A DNA stretch of 64,000 nucleotides from Sodalis ligni (GTDB lineage: Bacteria; Pseudomonadota; Gammaproteobacteria; Enterobacterales; Enterobacteriaceae): the NCBI RefSeq assembly GCF_016865525.2, contig NZ_CP075169.1, forward strand, positions 3,534,337 through 3,598,336. Direction: 5' to 3'. Every line of letters begins with the position of its first letter. The first letter of the stretch is position 1. The translations under genes were made by a program, and so were the position numbers. Below, in pieces: positions 59,051-64,000 of the stretch. Under the pieces are notes generated by a model, which was not told the DNA's origin, made no database searches, and saw only the letters and a program-made list of their open reading frames with translations.

Positions 59051-59431
59051 TCATAAACACGGATTCTCTTCGTCTTTTACCTCCTGCAGATCGTTTATGG
59101 CAAAAGTGACCACCCCGAAAATCACCAGCTCTCCCTCCTCCAGATCGATGGTGGTGATTTCGCTGCGTTTTCCCAGGCTTTCCAATGCGGGCAACGGAAA
59201 CAAACGCAGGCGCCGAATCACATAAGCCCCGTCGATCACCGCAACAACGATACTGCCATGGGCCGCTTTTACCGCCGCATCCACCACCAGGATCGCGCCG
59301 TGCAAAATGCCCACCGCCATGCAGCCCTCCTCTACCCGCACCAGATAGGTCGAGGCTGGACGGAGAATACAGGTTTTGTCCAGGCTGATCCTGCTATCAA
59401 TATAATCCTGTGCCGGAGAAGGGAAGCCCAT
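59051..59431 (-). CDS. UmuD-like protein with altered catalytic residues
   Basis: A 126-residue peptidase-S24-type protein starting MGFPSPAQDYIDSRISLDK, the segment following the UmuD cleavage site. In UmuD the catalytic pair is Ser60 in GDSM and Lys97 in TVKKL; here the aligned residues are Cys37 (EGCM) and Arg73 (VIRRL), and one residue is missing after the Met. It may thus be a UmuD-prime-like protein that does not need or cannot do self-cleavage. A perfect SOS box lies upstream, and no umuC follows. Local sequence error cannot be excluded. Confidence 0.75.
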   Translation of the reverse strand: MGFPSPAQDYIDSRISLDKTCILRPASTYLVRVEEGCMAVGILHGAILVVDAAVKAAHGSIVVAVIDGAYVIRRLRLFPLPALESLGKRSEITTIDLEEGELVIFGVVTFAINDLQEVKDEENPCL

Positions 59432-59446
59432 GGTCAAACACCTTAA

Positions 59447-59466
59447 TACTGATTTTTTATACAGTA
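59447..59466 (-). promoter_or_regulatory. LexA (SOS) box
   Basis: TACTG, ten AT-rich bases, CAGTA: the exact enteric LexA consensus frame. Sixteen bases upstream of the UmuD-like ATG, so LexA would cover the promoter. Confidence 0.88.
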
Positions 59467-59723
59467 TAAACACGGTTGCCCAGCCTGTGAAGGGTTCTTT
59501 GGCGGTAAAAGTATAGCCGACTGATCCAGCGGATAAAATTATGGCCCGGTGCAGGGCAGGCCGATGCCGCCGAGCGAAGGCTATCATTTATGTACATCCA
59601 ACCGCACCGTGCCGCAGCGTTTCGCTTAAGCGCGGCACACTTTAAAAAAAACCGGACTATAATTGCTTCATTAATCAAGATATTTAATCAATCCTCTAAT
59701 CCGTCTAAGGAAGAAATGAGCTT

Positions 59724-59860
59724 ATGAACCGGTTATGGATATCAGCTCCGGCGATTTTATTGCTGATTTCCGGCTGTTCGTCACATTATCGGGGGTGCAA
59801 TGCCAAGGGGATATAAAAGTCTGGCAGGCCAGCCGCTGGGGCTACCAGCGCATTGATTGA
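59724..59860 (+). pseudogene. Small lipoprotein gene, frameshifted
   Basis: ATG 59724 gives a good lipoprotein signal, PAILLLISGCSSHYRG, then a stop. One frame away the text continues VQCQGDIKVWQASRWGYQRI and stops at 59860. A single base separates the two parts. AAGGAAG is upstream. A further frame near 59870-59910 may be part of it. Function unknown. Confidence 0.45.
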
Positions 59861-60192
59861 GGACAGATACAATTCGTTTTCGGTAGCTATGCCGCAGGAA
59901 AAGGTTGAAAGCGGAACGCTTCAGTCCGCCGATCGCTCCTTTATATTCCCTCCGCCGTTACAACAGAAGGTTATCTGGCTCAACGTGTTTCAGATAAAAA
60001 TTCACGCTTATCGATTCACGCAAGGATAGATGGATAACTTACACCTGCCCTAGCTTTCGTCCTGTAGCGCGCCTTCGCCGCCGCTTCTGTTTGATATGCT
60101 TGTGAAGTGAGATTATGAGTGGGAAAACAAGGACAAACAATCGTTCCGCGGGCTTTTCGTCACAAAAACAAAGGGGATAAGTGCTTGAATAG
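59861..60192. other. Intergenic region before tRNA-Ser
   Basis: About 330 bases with no supportable gene; perhaps the decayed tail of the lipoprotein gene at the left. No repeat or RNA seen. Confidence 0.3.
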
Positions 60193-60279
60193 TGGCGGAG
60201 AGAGGATTTGAACCCTCGGAAGGATTGCTCCTTCAACGGTTTTCGAGACCGTCCCGTTCAGCCGCTCCGGCATCTCTCC
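60193..60279 (-). tRNA. serU: tRNA-Ser(CGA), T-arm/acceptor side three bases short
   Basis: The minus strand reads GGAGAGATGCCGGAGCGGCT, an anticodon arm with CTCGAAA (anticodon CGA), a long variable arm, TTCAAAT T-loop and an encoded CCA end. With a 7-bp acceptor (GGAGAGA) and a 5-bp T-stem (GAGGG), 12 bases are required between T-loop and discriminator; only nine (CCTCTCTCC) are present. The gene next door is mtfA, as beside serU in E. coli. The missing three bases are in a CT repeat. Confidence 0.85.
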
Positions 60280-60375
60280 TTTTTAGCGGTTGCTATCATG
60301 CCCTGTTTTGCGGCATTTTAATAGTGTTTAACCGCGCCTGACGATTCAAGTGACGACTTATCGAGCAAGTAGATG

Positions 60376-61181
60376 ATGAAATGGCCTTGGAAAAGCTCTG
60401 CCCCCTCGCCGGAGACGCTTGCCTTATGGCAAGAGGCCTTGGCGATCCCGTTATTCTCGCCTTTGTCTGCTGAAGAGCGGCATCGCCTGGTCCTGCTGGC
60501 CGACAAATTCTTGGAGCAAAAAAAGCTGGTCCTCCTGCAGGGGTTGGTGCTCAATGATGTTATGGAGGCGCGAATTGCCCTGCTGTTTTCGTTGCCGGTG
60601 TTGGGGTTGGGGCTGGACTGGCTGGATGGTTTTCATGAAATACTGATTTATCCATCGCCCTTTGTGGTTAACGATGAGTGGCAAGACGACGCGGGACTGG
60701 TGCACCGCGGCGAGATGGTGCATTCCGGCCAAAGTTGGGATCAGGGGCCGATAGTGCTTAATTGGCAGGAAATTCAGGATTCGTTCGATCTTTCCGGCTT
60801 CAACCTGATTATCCATGAAACCGCGCATAAGCTGGATGGACGCAATACCGGCGTGGTGAACGGTATGCCGCTGATCCCCCTGCGTGAGGTGGCCCGCTGG
60901 GAAAATCTCCTGCGCTCGGCAATGGAGGATTTGCAGGACGAAGTGGATTTGGTGGGAGAAGACGCGGCCAGTATGGATGCTTATGCCGCCAGCGATCCGG
61001 CGGAATGTTTTGCCGTGCTGTCGGAGTATTTTTCAGTTCGACAGAATTGTTTCTCGACAGGTTTCCCGAACTTTATCGCTGCTTTGTACAGTTTTACCGC
61101 CAGGATCCGTTGGCGCGGCTTAACGCGCAGCGTTCCTCTCCGACAGCCTCTCCCGGCGATTTAGCCGCGCCGGAAAACTAA
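60376..61181 (+). pseudogene. mtfA: Mlc titration factor MtfA, frameshifted near the end
   Basis: MtfA is a zinc peptidase that binds the Mlc repressor and so influences ptsG. MKWPWK, the zinc motif HETAHKLD (HExxH), [19 protein letters not shown] and [19 protein letters not shown] match E. coli MtfA (YeeI). The frame then shifts at the T-run 61029-61033 (five T). Six T would give [17 protein letters not shown] and an end at 61181 (268 residues, E. coli 265). As given it stops at 61164 in a wrong frame. The catalytic part is intact either way. Confidence 0.92.
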
Positions 61182-61326
61182 AACAGCCGTCTAAGCGCCC
61201 TAAAACCCCCTTTTACAGCGCCAATGATGAACAATTTGGCTAAGGGTTAGGCAATCACGCTGCAAGTTTTTATTTTGCATTGACACCTTTGGAGGGGCCG
61301 GATATGATTCGCCCCGTTCAAACGAT

Positions 61327-61402
61327 TCCTCTGTAGTTCAGTCGGTAGAACGGCGGACTGTTAATCCGTATGTCACTGGTTCGAGTCCAGTCAGAGGAGC
61401 CA
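61327..61402 (+). tRNA. asnT: tRNA-Asn(GTT)
   Basis: A complete 76-base gene: acceptor TCCTCTG/CAGAGGA, D-loop AGTCGGTAGA, anticodon loop CTGTTAA (anticodon GTT), T-loop TTCGAGT and encoded CCA. As far as I can recall, identical to E. coli asnT. It is the attachment gene for the integrase downstream. Confidence 0.97.
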
Positions 61403-61403
61403 A
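61387..61403 (+). other. Attachment site (att) at the 3' end of tRNA-Asn
   Basis: CCAGTCAGAGGAGCCAA equals the 17-bp direct repeat that flanks the Yersinia high-pathogenicity island. With the integrase 160 bases away this marks the left end of an island. The matching right copy is not in the window. Confidence 0.75.
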
Positions 61404-61562
61404 TTTCTTGTTTTCATACCTCTTTGCGAATCCCTATATAATTTTGATTCAATAAGTTAGTGTGAAAAATCTTCCCGATGCGTTTTCAGTTTTCCCTCTG
61501 CATCGGGAAAAATTGGTGGTCAGATTTGGGGTCAGGTTGGTTCGATTATGGAGTGACCCCAT

Positions 61563-62828
61563 ATGTCTCTTAACGACACGAAAATCCGCAGCAGTAAACC
61601 CCTAGCAAAACCTTTCAAACTGTCCGATGCACACGGGTTGTATTTGTTGATCAATCCCGGTGGTTCCCGTCTCTGGTATCTCAAGTATCGTATTAATGGC
61701 AAAGAATCCCGTCTCGGTTTAGGCGCTTATCCGCTGGTATCTCTTGCCGACGCCCGGCTACAGAGTGATGGCATCCGAAAATTGCTGAACCAGAATATCA
61801 ACCCGGCACAGCAGCGTGTTGCTGACAAAGCCCCCTGTTCGCCTGAAAAATGTTTCAAGACCGTGGCGCTGGGTTGGCATAGAAGCAATAAAGCTTGGTC
61901 GGAGAACCACGCCAGCCGACTGCTTGCCAGCATGAACAATCATATTTTCCCGGTGATTGGGCATCTGCCGGTAACGGAACTGAAAACACGACTTTTCACC
62001 GCTCTGCTGAAAGGGATTGAGGAAAAGGGACTGCTGGAAGTCGCCTCCCGCACCCGACAGCACCTATGCAGCATCATGCGTTATGCTGTGCAGCAAGGAC
62101 TGGTGGAAAACAACCCGGCGCTGAATCTGGAAGGCGTGACGGCTCCGCCCGTTAAACACCATTATCCTGCCCTACCCCTAGAACATCTGCCGGAACTGCT
62201 GGCGCGCATTGACGGCTACATGGCGGGACGGACGCTTACCCGACTAGCTGTGACGCTCACCTTGCACCTATTTATCCGTTCCAGCGAGCTGCGTTTCGCC
62301 CGTTGGCGCGAGATTGATTTCAAAAACGGAATCTGGACGCTCCCTTCCACCCGCGACACCATTGCCGGTGTCCGTTATTCCGGACGTGGCGCGAAAATGC
62401 GGACACCACATATCGTGCCGCTGTCCCGGCAGGCTGTTGCTATTCTGAGGCAGATACAGGAAATTTCAGGGCATCTGGAACTGGTATTCCCCGGCGACCA
62501 TAACTCATATAAACCAATGTGTGAAAACACGGTCAACAAGGCACTACGGCTGATGGGTTACGACACGAAAACTGATGTCTGTGGCCACGGATTCCGAGCA
62601 ATGGCCTGTAGCGCGTTAATGGAATCAGAGCTTTGGTCACGGGATGCCGTTGAACGCCAGATGAGCCATCAGGAACGCAACAACGTGCGGGCGGCGTATA
62701 TCCACAAAGCGGAACATCTTGATGCCCGCAAAGCCATGATGCAGTGGTGGTCGGATTATCTGGAGGTATGCCGGGAGAGATATGTCGCGCCGTATATTTA
62801 TGCCCGACAGTACAAAGTGCAAGAATGA
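61563..62828 (+). CDS. Tyrosine recombinase (P4/HPI-type integrase)
   Basis: A 421-residue integrase. The N-terminal DUF4102 arm-binding domain (KLSDAHGLYLLINPGGSRLW, YLKYRINGKESRLGLGAYPL) is followed by the core-binding and catalytic domains. The catalytic arginine lies in RSSELRFARWREID, then HGFRAMA (HxxR), MSHQERNNVRAAY and the tyrosine in AAYIHKAEH. It closely resembles the Yersinia HPI integrase from memory and stands next to tRNA-Asn, the target of that group. Good terminator downstream. Confidence 0.93.
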   Translation: MSLNDTKIRSSKPLAKPFKLSDAHGLYLLINPGGSRLWYLKYRINGKESRLGLGAYPLVSLADARLQSDGIRKLLNQNINPAQQRVADKAPCSPEKCFKTVALGWHRSNKAWSENHASRLLASMNNHIFPVIGHLPVTELKTRLFTALLKGIEEKGLLEVASRTRQHLCSIMRYAVQQGLVENNPALNLEGVTAPPVKHHYPALPLEHLPELLARIDGYMAGRTLTRLAVTLTLHLFIRSSELRFARWREIDFKNGIWTLPSTRDTIAGVRYSGRGAKMRTPHIVPLSRQAVAILRQIQEISGHLELVFPGDHNSYKPMCENTVNKALRLMGYDTKTDVCGHGFRAMACSALMESELWSRDAVERQMSHQERNNVRAAYIHKAEHLDARKAMMQWWSDYLEVCRERYVAPYIYARQYKVQE

Positions 62829-62840
62829 CGATTAGCTTGC

Positions 62841-62877
62841 AAAAAGCAGACTCCTTTCATCAGGAGCTGCTTTTTTT
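62841..62877 (+). terminator. Terminator of the integrase gene
   Basis: AAAAAGCAG-A-CTCCT / AGGAG-CTGCTTTTT with a six-base loop and seven T, about 13 bases after the stop. A-run and T-run would let it act in both directions. Confidence 0.9.
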
Positions 62878-63042
62878 GTTTTATGGGAGGTTTACCTTTG
62901 TGTTTATCCGCTGATCCTCTTCCTGACAATTAAACCGGCGTATTAAAGAAGGACTGCGCCATGGGATGGAGTAACTGTCTTGCTAGTCAACTATAATTGT
63001 TTTGCAAGTACGCCAAAGGTCTGAATATCTGGACATACGTCG

Positions 63043-63965
63043 TCATGAGCCTCCGTAGATCACGGCGTTCGCATTCTTAAAAAAGGCGCTCTTAGCGATT
63101 TCGATCAAAGAGTCGCGGAGTGGATTCGTTATATTGGTACTCACTAACGCAATGTCGTAAGGAATTGGCGTACCTGGACCAGAAAGCTCTATAAAACGCA
63201 CGCCGATTGGCCTCATTGAAGTAAGAAGATGAGGAACAATGGCGACGCCCACTCCTCCGGCAACCAAGCCTAGGGCAGTTTGCATAAGCCTGACGCGCTG
63301 AGTCACACGTGGCACGAAGTTGGCTTCTTCACAAGCAGCGATAATTCGTTCATAAATCCCAGGCCCGTATCTTCCAGGAAATAGTATCCAGGGCTCATCA
63401 TGCAAATCGAAAAGAGTTATCGTATCCTGGTTTGCAAGCGGATGAGAATCAGGGACTGCAGCCACCCACCTATCTAAGTGGATGGGTGTAACTTCAACCG
63501 TAGCTTCAGGGTTAATAGGCAACACAATAAAACCAATATCAATACGATCTGCTTGCAATGAGATCAATTGATCGGCAGTAGTCGCCTCATGAAGCTCAAT
63601 CTCTACATCAGGAAACTTTTCTGAAACTCTTTCAAGATGGTAGGAAGGATGCGATTCGCTACACTATCGACAAAATTGATTCGTAGTTCGCCTTGAAGCC
63701 CGGAAGCTGCTCGACGTGCGACACGTACAGCTCGTTCGGCTTGAGTAACAGTACGCCGTGCCTCTCGTAGAAACGCCTCACCTCCTTCAGTGATCCTCAC
63801 GATACGATTGCTCCGCTCGAACAGAAGAATACCGAGGTCATCTTCCATACGCTGGATGGCAGCAGTCAATGGCGGCTGTGCCATATGAAGTCGCTCTGCG
63901 GCACGACGAAAGCTTAGTTCTTCTGCCACAGCAATAAATTGCTTAAATTGACGAAGCCCAATCAT
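63043..63965 (-). pseudogene. LysR-type regulator, one-base frameshift
   Basis: ATG 63965 starts MIGLRQFKQFIAVAEELSFRRAAERLHMAQ, i.e. the winged helix-turn-helix (AEELSFRRAAERLHMAQPPL in part). The frame ends after ILKEFQKSFLM. One base added to the AAA at 63613-63615 (TTT on the minus strand) gives KSFPDVEIELHEATTADQLI and joins the effector-binding domain (ISLQADRIDIGFIVLPI to GVGVAIVPHLL), about 307 residues. BenM/CatM-like N-terminus. It lies inside the asnT island, oriented toward the integrase; its target, normally divergent, would be beyond the right edge. Confidence 0.85.
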
Positions 63966-64000
63966 TTGATATTGTCCCCATATCACGTGTTCAGATAGTT

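Overview
The window is enterobacterial chromosome, most like the Sodalis/Pectobacterium/Serratia side of Enterobacterales. The evidence is the E. coli-like gene order, the close protein matches I recall for flagellar, chemotaxis and stress genes, the GC-rich coding sequence, the ERIC repeats, and the serU - mtfA - asnT block. No species can be named from the sequence alone.

Layout, left to right. (1) 1-2.6 kb: small stress or hypothetical genes (an AriR/YcgZ-type connector, the KGG-repeat protein YciG, and unknowns). (2) 2.6-30.5 kb: flagellar structural block: fliE divergent from fliFGHIJK, then fliLMNOPQR; convergent to these is flgBCDEFGHIJKL, which diverges from flgA; then flgMN, and flhBAE on the minus strand. 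(3) 30.5-44.2 kb: an ERIC element, a four-copy 107-bp tandem array, and then on the minus strand flhDC - motAB - cheAW - two chemoreceptors - cheRBYZ, in the order known from E. coli. (4) 44.2-47.5 kb: the flhDC control region (CRP, RcsAB and Fur-type sites) and trehalose synthesis genes otsBA. (5) 48.5-53.4 kb: the rcsA - dsrB - yodD - yedP neighbourhood with an added glucosylglycerate-type synthase, an AraC regulator and a DsrA-like small RNA. (6) 53.4-61.2 kb: small and decayed genes, a DUF305 protein, apbE, a broken cation-efflux gene, an SOS-boxed UmuD-like gene, tRNA-Ser and mtfA. (7) 61.3-64 kb: tRNA-Asn carrying a genomic-island attachment site, an HPI-type integrase and a LysR regulator, which is the left end of an island that continues past the window.

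Regulation fits the standard flagellar cascade. flhDC is under CRP/Rcs control. FlhDC-type boxes lie between fliE and fliF and, less clearly, between flgB and flgA. Sigma-28 promoters precede flgK, flgM and the first chemoreceptor. fliC, fliD, fliS, fliT, fliA and fliZ are not in the window.

The most striking property is a large number of one-base frameshifts. They affect flhD, motB, cheZ, flgL, flgH, fliK, rcsA, an araC-like gene, mtfA, the lysR gene and several small genes, and tRNA-Ser lacks three bases of its T-arm/acceptor side. Most lesions look like one base lost from a short homopolymer, and restoring that base gives a family-typical protein. They may be sequencing errors or young pseudogenes, and the sequence alone cannot decide. 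Such genes are therefore described with both the reading as it stands and the inferred original frame.
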